64,000 nt of DNA from Polyangiaceae bacterium (GTDB lineage: Bacteria; Myxococcota_A; Polyangia; Polyangiales; Polyangiaceae). Below the pieces are notes generated by a model. It was not told the DNA's origin. It worked only from the letters and a program-made list of their open reading frames with translations, and did no database searches. The translations under genes were made by a program, and so were the position numbers. Positions 8,091 through 16,651 of this stretch are shown piece by piece; positions within the stretch are counted from its first letter, which is position 1; each line of letters opens with the position of its first letter. Location of the stretch: assembly GCA_016715885.1 (NCBI GenBank), contig JADJXL010000018.1, positions 372,001 to 436,000 of the forward strand, given 5' to 3'.

Positions 8091-8818
8091 ATGTGCTCCG
8101 CGGGGTATCGCCGGGCCCATTCGAGCGGCGCGTAACCCTCGTACGTGGTGGTCGCCCCTTCCTTCGGGCGAATTTCCACGAGGTCGTCGATCATCAAACC
8201 GGATTGCCGGAAAAGGCGAATCCATTCTCCGTAGGTGAGCTGGAAAGTGGTTTGTCCGGCTTCATCCGTCCACAAGGGCATGTCGAAATAATCGACGACG
8301 AGCTGGTCGCCGACCTTTTCCGTTTTTCGATCCGTGGCCGCATCGAGCCACGGCGTGGCCACGTTGAATGCAAAAAGGCCTCCCGGACGCAAGATGCGCG
8401 CTGCTTCGGGCACGGTTTTTCGCGGATTCGCAAACGTCATCGCGCCGTGATCGCAAAAAACGATATCGAAGCTTGCATCTGCAAATGGCGTCCGTTCCGC
8501 ATTGCCTTCCACGAGCGTCACGGAAACTCCTTCGGCCGCCACGATTTCTCGTGCATGCCGCAGTTGTTCCGATGACAGATCGAGCCCCGTCACACGCGCA
8601 CCTCGACGCGCAAGTGCCACGGACCATTGCGCCCCGCCACATCCGAATTCGAGGACGTCTTTGCCCGCAACATCACCCAATATACAAAGCTCACGTTCCG
8701 GAACGGCCCATACGCCCCACGTCGGATCGACTGTGCCCAGCGACGAGACATGCATCCGCTGATATTCGGAGCTTATCTGATTCCAATACGCCCGGTTTTT
8801 TTCGACAAGGTCAGCCAT
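8066..8818 (-). CDS. class I SAM-dependent methyltransferase
   Basis: A 250-residue cytoplasmic enzyme. The SAM-binding motif I is DVLEFGCGGAQW (about residues 54-65), followed by an acidic end of strand 2 (VTGLDLSSEQL), motif II-like FDIVFCDHGAMTF and motif III LRPGGLFAFNVATPW. The N-terminal AYWNQISSEYQ segment is common in UbiE/class 11-type methyltransferases. C-terminal residues include YGEWIRLFRQSG, probably the substrate lid. The acceptor is unknown. It lies upstream of, and overlaps, the GNAT gene. Confidence 0.88.
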   Translation of the reverse strand: MADLVEKNRAYWNQISSEYQRMHVSSLGTVDPTWGVWAVPERELCILGDVAGKDVLEFGCGGAQWSVALARRGARVTGLDLSSEQLRHAREIVAAEGVSVTLVEGNAERTPFADASFDIVFCDHGAMTFANPRKTVPEAARILRPGGLFAFNVATPWLDAATDRKTEKVGDQLVVDYFDMPLWTDEAGQTTFQLTYGEWIRLFRQSGLMIDDLVEIRPKEGATTTYEGYAPLEWARRYPAEHIWKLRRER

Positions 8819-9002
8819 ATCAACCTCCGTTATTCTGCGAGGACGTCGACGTACCGTAACGGAATCACTTTGTCGAGAGATTTTTTGCGAAAATCGTGCG
8901 CAGCAAAGTGCAAATCACGCGCGTCCGGATCGAAGCTCGGCGAGTCGCATCGTGAATTCGCATAAGGGCGACTCGGCACGCGACATGCACACGCGCCCGC
9001 GC

Positions 9003-9440
9003 ATGAGTCAACCTTTGTCGTCCGCGCAGCATTCTGAAATTGTGTCGTCACGTCGCGATACTTTCCTGGCCGCGGCGTTCACGGCAGTTGGAATCATCTC
9101 CATCATTGCAGCTCGCGGGGGAATCGAGCACATGATTGCAGGATCGGTGGGCTCGATAGGTGCCGGCTGCATTGCCGTGGGCCTCGTGCTGCTCGATCCG
9201 CGTCTGTCCTACGCCGAGCGCACGCTTGCCAGTTTGCCCATCATTTGCATGCTCGCAGGGGTGGGTTTGGCCATCAAGGACAACGCATTGGCATTCGCGG
9301 GGTATCCGCTGCTGCTCCTCGGCGTGGGAGGGCTCGTTCCTGCATCGATACGGTCGCGAAAAACCAATGCGGTAAAACTGCCGGCGAGAGAAGAATCCGT
9401 TCGCACGAATTCGATGGCATCGGCCGTGATGTCGAATTGA
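9003..9440 (+). CDS. small integral membrane protein of unknown function
   Basis: A 145-residue protein if the ATG at 9003 is used; a GTG at 8952 would add 17 residues, and no start has a clear ribosome site. Four hydrophobic segments are visible: AAAFTAVGIISIIAA, SVGSIGAGCIAVGLVLL, LASLPIICMLAGVGLAI and FAGYPLLLLGVGGLVP. The C-terminal tail is hydrophilic. The stop codon abuts the stop of the convergent cyclase gene. No family recognised. Confidence 0.6.
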   Translation: MSQPLSSAQHSEIVSSRRDTFLAAAFTAVGIISIIAARGGIEHMIAGSVGSIGAGCIAVGLVLLDPRLSYAERTLASLPIICMLAGVGLAIKDNALAFAGYPLLLLGVGGLVPASIRSRKTNAVKLPAREESVRTNSMASAVMSN

Positions 9441-10979
9441 TCACGCAAGGACCGCTTGCGATGTGGTGTTTGCCCCCATCGCTTCCCCCGCCACCGTAAA
9501 TAGCTTCATCTCGTCGCCAATTCCCTTGAGCGAGGCTTTCCCAACCTCTTCCACGACGAACGCATCGCGCACGCGTTTCGCCACCTCTTCACTCACGAGC
9601 AGCGGTGGTTTCGGCGCCTTGGCGTGGCTCTCGATGCGCGCCGCGATGTTGACGTTGTGCCCAATCACCGTGAATTCAAGGCGCTCGGCGCTGCCCAAAT
9701 ACCCCGCCACGACTTCACCCGCGTGAATGCCGATACCCGATTTCAATTCGATGCCGTCGGCGCGCAAGCGCTCGTTGTACGCCGATAACCGCTTCTGCAT
9801 TTCGAGCGCCGCGCGTACCGCCGAAGTCGCCGAATCCCCTTTGCCGTCCGTCAAGCCAAACACGGCGAGCACGGCGTCCCCGATGAACTTGTCGACCATG
9901 CCCCCATTCGCGCGAATCGCACCCACCATTTCCGTAAAATACCCATTCAAGACGTCGATGAGCCGCTCTGGAGGCAACGATTCGCTGAGCGGCGTGAAGT
10001 CGCGCAAATCGCTGAATAGGATCACGACATCGCGCTTTTTCCCCCCAAGCTCGGCCTGCAAGCCTTCCCGCGCATACTTTTCAATGAACTCGGTCGCAAC
10101 CTCCGGCGAGACGAACCGCCCAAACGCATCCCGAATTCGCTCGCGCAAGAGCAGCCCGCTTGCCATGTCGTTGATGCCCGCAGCCACGAGCGATAGTTCG
10201 TCCGGGCGGCACGTGGATACGCCAGGCTCGAAGTTTCCTTCGCCCACCTTGCGCACGGCATCGAGCAATTTTTCGGAATCCTGCCGCAAACTGCGACCAA
10301 ACGCATACGCCGTGGCGAGCGCCGCTGCGGTAAAACCTGCTGCAAGAATGCCAGCTTCGTACACGTATCGCTTTTCGCCATGGAGCTCGTCCACCATGCG
10401 ACGCAACGTCAAGAGCAGCACGAACGCCGGCGCGATGGTGAATACGACGTACCCTTCGACGAGCCTTCGCCCAAGCCTTTCATGGAGCTTGGAAGCGATC
10501 GTGCCCGGTGCGTTCGGCAAAACGCGCTCGAAAAGCAGATACTCGAGCTGCGCCACGATGCCTCCACCAAGTACCCAATAACCAATCGCGAACTTGAAAT
10601 GACTCCCAAACGGAAACGTTGGATGAAGTCCGGCGTGGAGCGCGATGCCGGCTGCGCCCGTCAAAAACCACGTGGCCACGGAAAGCAAATACGCCCTGCG
10701 CGCCGGCGCGACGGTACCTTCCACGTTCGTCACGTGCAGCATGACTTCGCGTAGCATCATGTGCAGCACGCAGAGCGAAAGGACCGAACGCGCGAGCTCC
10801 TCGAAAGACAAACTGCAAATGTGAACACATACGAGCCGCGCGTAGACGAACGTGAACAAGGACACGAGCAACGTCGCGACATGCAAACGCAGACGCGCTC
10901 GCGTGGGCAATTGGGCGCTGATGGGTATGGCCATGATGTTCTGCGAGTGGAGTGGGGGCGGCGAGCTTATCGTATCCAT
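9441..10979 (-). CDS. membrane-bound class III adenylate/guanylate cyclase with HAMP domain
   Basis: 512 residues from the ATG at 10979; 10934 is a possible alternative, and the frame further upstream overlaps the divergent gene. About six hydrophobic segments fill the first half, then a HAMP-like linker (FGRSLRQDSEKLLDAVRKVGEGNFE), then a class III cyclase domain (about 335-510). Visible are the first metal aspartate in ILFSDLRDFTPLSE, the second in MVDKFIGDAVLAVFG (whose lysine is the adenine-selecting type), and the transition-state region GHNVNIAARIES. It should make cAMP from ATP under control of a membrane input. It is divergent from the CBS protein gene, with about 100 bases between the starts. 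Confidence 0.88.
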   Translation of the reverse strand: MDTISSPPPLHSQNIMAIPISAQLPTRARLRLHVATLLVSLFTFVYARLVCVHICSLSFEELARSVLSLCVLHMMLREVMLHVTNVEGTVAPARRAYLLSVATWFLTGAAGIALHAGLHPTFPFGSHFKFAIGYWVLGGGIVAQLEYLLFERVLPNAPGTIASKLHERLGRRLVEGYVVFTIAPAFVLLLTLRRMVDELHGEKRYVYEAGILAAGFTAAALATAYAFGRSLRQDSEKLLDAVRKVGEGNFEPGVSTCRPDELSLVAAGINDMASGLLLRERIRDAFGRFVSPEVATEFIEKYAREGLQAELGGKKRDVVILFSDLRDFTPLSESLPPERLIDVLNGYFTEMVGAIRANGGMVDKFIGDAVLAVFGLTDGKGDSATSAVRAALEMQKRLSAYNERLRADGIELKSGIGIHAGEVVAGYLGSAERLEFTVIGHNVNIAARIESHAKAPKPPLLVSEEVAKRVRDAFVVEEVGKASLKGIGDEMKLFTVAGEAMGANTTSQAVLA

Positions 10980-11080
10980 GACCCGCAAGGCGTGCGCCTT
11001 TGCGCAAGGCATGCGTGGCGAGCCTGCGGCTGCGCGAGAAATGCCGCAATTGTTGCGACGGCAAACATCTTGCTGTGCCC

Positions 11081-11896
11081 ATGAACATGGCCCACTTTGC
11101 AATGCCGCTCTCGCTCTACATGAGCGAAACCATCGTTACGATGCCCGAAACCGCGACGCTCGGCGAGGTCGACGCGACGCTCAATCGCTTCGCCATATCG
11201 TGCGTACCCGTCGTCGACGACGCGGGAAATTGCACGGGCGTCTTGTCTCGCACGGATCTACTGCGCATCGGACGCGTGGAGGCGAAGCGTGGTGCGCGAA
11301 CGGGCGCGCTGCTTCATTTGCCCGAGCTTCGCGCTGGAGACGTGGTCAAGTCGAATCCCGTGACGGTTCTTCCGGACGCACCCGTCTCGGATGCCGCAAA
11401 GCTCCTCGTCAAACACCACATACATCGCGTCTTCGTGCGAGATGCAGCGTCGCGGGACGATACGCGTCCGAATCTCACCGGTGTTTTCAGCACCAAGGAA
11501 GTGCTGGCAGCCATTCGTGACAAGCGCGTAAATTTGCCGATCAGCGAGTTCATGGCGCACCCGGTGTTCACGATCGAGCACACGGCGACCGTGTCGACGG
11601 CTACGGATCGTTTGCGAAATGCGCACGTGAGCGGGCTCGTGGTGGTCGACGAAGACGAATCGCCCATCGGCGTGTTCACGCAGGTCGAGGCGCTCGAAGC
11701 TCGAGAATTGCCGCCCGAAACGCACGTCGAGGATGTCATGAACTACGCGATGTTGTGTCTCGACGTGCGCACGCCGCTTTTTCGAGCAGCAGGACAGGCG
11801 CTGGCAACGCGCGCTCGTCGCGTGCTCGCCGTGCACGATCGCAAAGTACGCGGAATCCTCACGGGAATCGACTTCGCGCGCGCCGCGAATCATTGA
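11081..11896 (+). CDS. four-CBS-domain protein
   Basis: 271 residues from the ATG at 11081; in-frame codons back to 11000 encode a Cys/Arg-rich stretch unlike a CBS protein. Four CBS repeats are visible as two Bateman modules: MSETIVTMPETATLGEV...SCVPVVDDAGN, VKSNPVTVLPDAPVSDAA...HRVFVRD, MAHPVFTIEHTATVSTA...SGLVVVDEDES and MNYAMLCLDVRTPLFRAA...RRVLAVHDRK. (Each phrase is shown in pieces.) CBS pairs bind adenosyl ligands and usually act as regulatory sensors. No fused catalytic domain is present. It is divergent from the cyclase gene, so a shared nucleotide-sensing role is possible but unproven. Confidence 0.85.
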   Translation: MNMAHFAMPLSLYMSETIVTMPETATLGEVDATLNRFAISCVPVVDDAGNCTGVLSRTDLLRIGRVEAKRGARTGALLHLPELRAGDVVKSNPVTVLPDAPVSDAAKLLVKHHIHRVFVRDAASRDDTRPNLTGVFSTKEVLAAIRDKRVNLPISEFMAHPVFTIEHTATVSTATDRLRNAHVSGLVVVDEDESPIGVFTQVEALEARELPPETHVEDVMNYAMLCLDVRTPLFRAAGQALATRARRVLAVHDRKVRGILTGIDFARAANH

Positions 11897-11905
11897 GCAC
11901 GAGCG

Positions 11906-12226
11906 TTACTTCTTGCAGTTGTCGTAACGCTCTTTCTCGGTCTTGCAGGCGGTATCGAAGTCGTTCCCCGACTTGCAGAACGCCGTGTCGTATTCGCAGG
12001 CTTTGAGGTCGTCGTAGAAGTCCAAGCAGCCTTTGCCGTCGGCTTCGCGCTCGTCCTTGGTGCCGTTGAAATAACAGTCATCGAGTGTCGAGGGGCTGCA
12101 TCCTTCGCACTCGCATTTCAAGTCGCACACGGCTTCCGCGTTGCTGCGACACGCGGGCAATGCGAGCGATGCGAGGCCGATGGTCGTGATGAAGCGAAGA
12201 AGGGGAGAGGCAAGTCGAGCTTTCAT
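11906..12226 (-). CDS. small cysteine-rich lipoprotein
   Basis: A 106-residue protein with a signal peptide and lipobox LPAC (Cys26). The mature part has nine or so cysteines in a spaced pattern (CDLKCECEGC, then DDCYFNG, GKGCLD, KACEYD, AFCKS, TACKTE and DNCKK), suggesting several disulfides. No family recognised. It is convergent with the CBS gene, about ten bases away. Confidence 0.65.
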   Translation of the reverse strand: MKARLASPLLRFITTIGLASLALPACRSNAEAVCDLKCECEGCSPSTLDDCYFNGTKDEREADGKGCLDFYDDLKACEYDTAFCKSGNDFDTACKTEKERYDNCKK

Positions 12227-12324
12227 GCCCCGAGCTTATCACGCTTCTTTGCGACCACGAGCGCCCCCGTTTCGTGTATGCTCGTACGCTGACTGGCTTG
12301 GATTGGTCAGAGCGAGGTGAAACG

Positions 12325-13134
12325 ATGAGACGCTGGAAGGAATGGGCGCAGTGGGGCGCTGCGCTTGGCATGGCTCTCGTGGCGTTTGCTTGTGGGAGCG
12401 GTGGAAATACTGCGGGAACGACGGGCAGCGCGGGTGGCCAAGGCGGTGATGGCGGAATGGCTCAAGCGAGCAGCGCGTCGGCTACATCGAGCGGCATGGT
12501 GAGCTCGTCTTCGTCGTCTGCATCGGTTGGTGCAGGTGGATTTGGCGGCGCACCCGTGGCATTCGTGTGCGATCCTCCCGCTGATCCGGGCAGCATTTAC
12601 GAATTCTCTGCGAAGTCGTACGACATCAATGACATCGAACCCGTATCGATGTGCAAATATCGCGGCAAGGTGGCGCTGATCGTCAATACCGCAGCGATAT
12701 GAGGCTACACGCCGCAATATGCGGGCCTCCAGGTCTTGGAGGATACGTTCGGTAGTCAGGGTTTTGCAGTGCTCGGATTTCTCAGCAACGATTTCGGCAA
12801 TCAAGGAGGTTCGGAGGGACAAATCGACGGCTGCGTCGACAAGTACATGCTCACGTTCAAGCAATTTGCCATGGGGCACGTGCGCGACGTCGACGGCGCG
12901 GGTCCGGAAGAGCCACAACCCGTTTGGAAGTGGCTGCTTTCTCAGCCGGATCCAGGTCCCGCCGTGGGCCTCGAACCCACGTGGAACTTCCACAAGTACC
13001 TCATTTCACGCGATGGCAAACTCGTGAAACATTGGGCGTCGGGCACGTACCCCGGCGACGATCCCAACAATGCGAACGATAGCTTCGACACGAGCGAGAT
13101 CGTGCAAGCCATCAAGGCGGAATTGGCCAAGTAA
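12325..13134 (+). CDS. glutathione peroxidase-like selenoprotein (lipoprotein); UGA126 read as selenocysteine
   Basis: The ATG at 12325 follows GAGGTGA. Residues 1-23 form a lipoprotein-like signal (AFAC), then a Gly/Ser linker to about residue 75. The thioredoxin-fold domain has the GPx core GKVALIVNTAAI, then an in-frame TGA (12700-12702), then GYTPQYAGLQVLEDTFGSQG. The TGA sits exactly at the catalytic Cys/Sec position. The frame continues downstream with other GPx hallmarks: Q160 in FGNQGG and W220-N221 in LEPTWNF. C170 could be the resolving cysteine. A hairpin with loop GGUCU begins 23 bases after the UGA. Total 269 residues. Standard gene callers would split it at 12702. It probably reduces peroxides at the cell surface using a thiol partner. 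The alternative, a nonsense mutation, is less likely because the frame is intact on both sides. Confidence 0.85.
12726..12742 (+). promoter_or_regulatory. bacterial SECIS-like hairpin
   Basis: CCTCCA (12726-12731) pairs perfectly with TGGAGG (12737-12742) around a five-base loop, GGTCT. The loop starts 29 bases after the UGA at 12700-12702. Bacterial SECIS elements need a small apical loop opening with G, placed about 16-37 bases after the UGA. The E. coli fdhF element recognised by SelB has the same GGUCU in its loop. The hairpin lies inside the coding sequence, as expected. Confidence 0.8.
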
Positions 13135-13155
13135 CTCCACCTGGCCCACGATTGC

Positions 13156-13713
13156 TCAAGGCGCCACTTCTTCCACTTCGAGAAGCCCCGTGATGCCGTC
13201 GAAGCCCGTCTGGCAATCACAGTTGTTGCTCGATTGTACGCTCACCGTGATATCGACGTCGCCGGTAAACGGTCCCGATTGCGTCCCGCCACAATAGGCC
13301 GTGAGCGTCGTTGCGCGCGAGTTATCGACGACGCCCGTCGTCGCGTCCATGATGACTTTTCCAGGATCCGTACACGTTTTCCCGTCGAACAGCACCGTCC
13401 ACCGACAGGCGCAGGCTCCGCCATTACCGAATACCCGAAACCCGTCGAAGTACGTCAGCCGCAAGATCGACGCGTCGTCCACCTTGGTAAACGAAAGCAT
13501 TCGGTCGGGAACGACCCCTGTATCGATGTCTTGGTTCGACGAGAAGAACGCCCGGTGCAGCGTCCGTTTACCGGGGTCGCCGGACGGACCGGGCTCCCCC
13601 GGAGGACCTTGTTCACCGCGCGGCCCGACATCACCCTTGGGACCGGGTTGTCCTTCACAACCTATGAACGTAGCGAGAAGAATGAAGACGAGAGACGTTG
13701 TTCGATGGTGCAT
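13156..13713 (-). CDS. lipoprotein with a short collagen-like stalk
   Basis: A 185-residue protein. The signal peptide ends in FIGC (Cys19). Residues ~22-48 are about nine uninterrupted Gly-X-Y triplets (GPKGDVGPRGEQGPPGEP and neighbours), a collagen-like stalk that would trimerise. The C-terminal domain (about 50-185) is beta-rich with paired cysteines (ACACRW, KTC, AYCGG, NNCDCQ). It could be a trimeric surface spike. It is convergent with the selenoprotein gene. The function of the head domain is unknown. Confidence 0.7.
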   Translation of the reverse strand: MHHRTTSLVFILLATFIGCEGQPGPKGDVGPRGEQGPPGEPGPSGDPGKRTLHRAFFSSNQDIDTGVVPDRMLSFTKVDDASILRLTYFDGFRVFGNGGACACRWTVLFDGKTCTDPGKVIMDATTGVVDNSRATTLTAYCGGTQSGPFTGDVDITVSVQSSNNCDCQTGFDGITGLLEVEEVAP

Positions 13714-13797
13714 GGCCCATCAAAGCAAAGTTCGTCCAGGGATGGAAGGGAAAACGATGGGATGTCGGGGCGTTTTTCGCCCCAACATCATGCCATT

Positions 13798-15144
13798 TCA
13801 GTTCGCGCCGCCGATGTCACAGGCAAAGAGAACGTCGAGCTTCGCTTTGTCGTCGTTTTGCACGACCGAGCATGTCTCGGGGCACAGGTAAACCTGCTTC
13901 AGCGCGACGTCGACATAGAATGAATCCGCGGCGCAGGATGCTGCGTCGGCAACTTTCTTCAAACCCGTGGGCGTGCCCGCGCCACCGGGCGTGTATTGCA
14001 CTTCGACGGTGTTGAGGTCGACCGTTTGCCCCATGGGAGCTGCGGGAACCGGGAAGTCGCAAGCAACCTTCGATCCCGCAATGACGCCTTGAGCGATCGC
14101 TTGGAACACCACGTCGTACGATGTCGTATCGCAGAGCGGGAATCGCAATGCGTTCGTAAGGATGCTCAGGCCTTGATAGCCGGTGCCCGAGTCGACAGCG
14201 GCCGGGCAAATCGCCGTCGTAATCGGATCCATGGGTCCGTAGGGCTGCGTTGGTGGATTGTTGAACGTCATGCCCACGATGCTGTAGAACGCGTAATTCC
14301 GTGATTCCTTCGTGCCGAAGTGGGTGGGCGACAGCTTCAGCAGCTCCGTGTCGAACTTGTCCGCGAGCGCGATGCCACCCGCCACGGTGTCTTGATCGTT
14401 GAAATTGATGCCCGTCGCCGTGTTGCACGAGATGTTGTCATCCGTGAGCTCGATGAACGCCTTGAATGCATCCGGCCTGAGCCATTCTTGGAGGCCCATG
14501 GGGGCTTTTCCATTCAAGTCGGGCGCCGAGAATGCGTTCATGAAGATGCAGAGCGAATTCGTGCTCGCGACTTCGACGTTGTAATGGAAGAATTTCGGTG
14601 GATTGTCCACGGGCTGTGCGGGCGGGGTCGCGCACCCACCGGCGGGAATACCCGAAAGCGGCGCTTCGACGCAGATGCTTTCGTCCGGATTGGCTTTTCC
14701 ATGCCGGGCAACGAGAATCACTCGATAGTCGATTCCGCTGTTTTCGATGATCGTCGCGAAGTTTTGATTGATGTTCTTCTCTACACCGATGATCTCGTCA
14801 GTCATGCTGCCCGAGTTGTCGATGATGATGATGATGTCGACGGGCTTCTTGGCGAGCGTCGCTTCTGCGCTTTGCGCTGCACATGCGCTGTCGGGATCCA
14901 ACCCGCCGTCATTGCCGCCCGTGCCGGGAATGAAGCCTCCGCCATCACCACCGGTACCATTGCCTCCTTGAGCGGTACTGTTACCGCTGCCTCCCTGAGC
15001 ACTGCCATTGCCCTCGCCACCCGCTCCACCAGCGTTGGTGCTGGTATTGTTGCTCGGCGTTCCCGAACAACCCACGGCTGCCGCCGTCCCAGCTATCGAC
15101 AGTGCCGCAAACACACCAAGAAAGTTTTTCAGCCTGCTCCTCAT
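13798..15144 (-). CDS. VWA-domain lipoprotein
   Basis: A 448-residue protein. The signal peptide ends at AAVGC (Cys26), followed by a Gly/Asn/Ser-rich linker to about residue 80. The von Willebrand A domain begins at PVDIIIIIDNSGSM, which carries the DxSxS part of the metal-ion site; a later TDDN may supply the remaining acidic ligand. Many cysteines in the C-terminal half suggest disulfides. Such proteins are common in Polyangiales and are presumed surface adhesion or scaffold proteins. The start has a good GGAGG-type site upstream. Function is otherwise unknown. Confidence 0.8.
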   Translation of the reverse strand: MRSRLKNFLGVFAALSIAGTAAAVGCSGTPSNNTSTNAGGAGGEGNGSAQGGSGNSTAQGGNGTGGDGGGFIPGTGGNDGGLDPDSACAAQSAEATLAKKPVDIIIIIDNSGSMTDEIIGVEKNINQNFATIIENSGIDYRVILVARHGKANPDESICVEAPLSGIPAGGCATPPAQPVDNPPKFFHYNVEVASTNSLCIFMNAFSAPDLNGKAPMGLQEWLRPDAFKAFIELTDDNISCNTATGINFNDQDTVAGGIALADKFDTELLKLSPTHFGTKESRNYAFYSIVGMTFNNPPTQPYGPMDPITTAICPAAVDSGTGYQGLSILTNALRFPLCDTTSYDVVFQAIAQGVIAGSKVACDFPVPAAPMGQTVDLNTVEVQYTPGGAGTPTGLKKVADAASCAADSFYVDVALKQVYLCPETCSVVQNDDKAKLDVLFACDIGGAN

Positions 15145-15412
15145 GTGGCTCCTCCGGACATGAAGGATCGGTCAAAAGGAGGCGTGTTGCAACAAGGACC
15201 AGAGCGGCGTGCGCTTATCTTTTCAAGTTACGTTCAGCGCCAAGCGCACATTTTCTGCGCGCCGATGAACAATCCTCGCCGACCTTCGTCCACCTTCGCC
15301 GCCAGAACCGACCCCCTGCATGGGGTTTCGGCGGCACCGCAGATCTGGTATTGCACATTGGACATCCGGGCGCGCATCGCCCCGAATGCCTTTGGATCCC
15401 GTTGGAGGAGAC

Positions 15413-16651
15413 ATGCGTACACGACGCCGTGGACTTTTCGGTAGAGCAGCGGCTTGGGCAACCCTCACCACCCTCGGCCCCCTGCTCGGAGCTTGCGCAA
15501 GCGCCCCGCCTTCTCCAACCAATGCCAACACCGCATCGCCCGCACCTGGCCCGGACAAACCTGCAACGGCCGAGGCGCCTCGCCCGGCGCCGCTCGAACC
15601 CACCAGCGCATCCGTTCCCACACGCAACCTGCTCGCATCCTTGCGCGAAGCGCCGCTCGCCACGAGCCCCACGGATTCCAGCATCAAAGGTGACCTCGCA
15701 TCGCTGCCCGAAGGTGGCAAAGGCGATGTGCGGGAAAACTATCGCGCAGTCGCACCAGCGACGGTGATCATTCGAACGCCGACGGGCCTCGGTACCGGCG
15801 TCATCATCAATCACACCGGCTGGATCCTCACGAACAACCACGTCATCGAAGGCGGCGAACGCGAAGACTTCCGCATCAAGGTGTCGGTCGAGATGGGCAA
15901 ACTCGACAAGTCCGGCGCCATGGAACGCTCGAACAAGCTCATCACGGCCTACGTGCACAAGGCCGATCCGGTGCGAGACCTCGCGATCATCAAGCTCGAA
16001 GGCACGCACAAAGACCTGCCGTTCATTCGTCCCGCGCCCGAAGATCCCGCTCCTGGTGAACCCGTTGCAAGTCTTGGTCATGCAGGTTCGGGGTTGGTCT
16101 GGGCCATCAAGGATGGCGAAGTCGCCGCCGTGGGCAAACTCTCGACGCATCTGTCGCAGCTCGTGGGACTCGAGTGCAGCACGAGCGAAGACAGCGCCGA
16201 CAGCATGTGCAAGCGCAAGAAGCAGATGTTCGAGGGCCTCAAGAAGGTGCTCGACCATGACAAACCTCTGCAAGTCGTGCAGTCGACGTGTCCGAATTGG
16301 CCTGGAGACAGCGGCGGCCCGCTCGTGAATCGAGCCAACGCGCTCGTGGGGCTCAACAGCTTTGGTTACGGCAACCAAGAAAATCGATCGACCTTCCACG
16401 TACACATTTTCCGAAATCCGCGCATTTTTAGCGGAAATTCCCACGCAACCGGCCGACATCGTTCCCGATCCGTGGTTCGACGGCGGCGAAAACGCGACGA
16501 TCGAAGACGCCGATCTCGACGGCCACTACGACGTGCTCCGCACCGAAGGCCGCGAAGGCATGGCGCGCTTTTTCGATCTCGATCAAAACTCGCTCGCGAC
16601 CGCAACGGGCAAACCCGACGTCGCCACGCTCTATGGCAAACGATCGTTTGA
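15413..16651 (+). CDS. trypsin-like serine protease lipoprotein, N-terminal part of a frameshifted gene
   Basis: The ATG at 15413 follows GGAGGAGAC. The signal peptide ends in LLGAC (Cys28), then a Pro/Ala linker. The trypsin/DegP-like domain has the triad His in NNHVIEGG, Asp in DPVRDLAIIKLE and Ser in WPGDSGGPLVN. In this frame meaningful sequence ends at FHVHI near 16408. The rest, to 16651, is Arg-rich out-of-frame translation. Removing one T from the TTTT at 16407-16410 joins HVHI to SEIRAFLAEIP in the next frame, giving one 833-residue protein ending at 17915. So this is probably the front half of a single gene broken by a one-base insertion or a sequencing error. A programmed +1 shift is possible but no stimulatory signal was seen. 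Confidence 0.8.
   Translation: MRTRRRGLFGRAAAWATLTTLGPLLGACASAPPSPTNANTASPAPGPDKPATAEAPRPAPLEPTSASVPTRNLLASLREAPLATSPTDSSIKGDLASLPEGGKGDVRENYRAVAPATVIIRTPTGLGTGVIINHTGWILTNNHVIEGGEREDFRIKVSVEMGKLDKSGAMERSNKLITAYVHKADPVRDLAIIKLEGTHKDLPFIRPAPEDPAPGEPVASLGHAGSGLVWAIKDGEVAAVGKLSTHLSQLVGLECSTSEDSADSMCKRKKQMFEGLKKVLDHDKPLQVVQSTCPNWPGDSGGPLVNRANALVGLNSFGYGNQENRSTFHVHIFRNPRIFSGNSHATGRHRSRSVVRRRRKRDDRRRRSRRPLRRAPHRRPRRHGALFRSRSKLARDRNGQTRRRHALWQTIV

Noticed and set aside
12700..12702. Stop codon splitting the GPx-like gene into two pseudogene pieces
   Set aside because: The frame is intact on both sides, the codon is at the catalytic position, and a SECIS-like hairpin with a GGUCU loop follows at the right distance.
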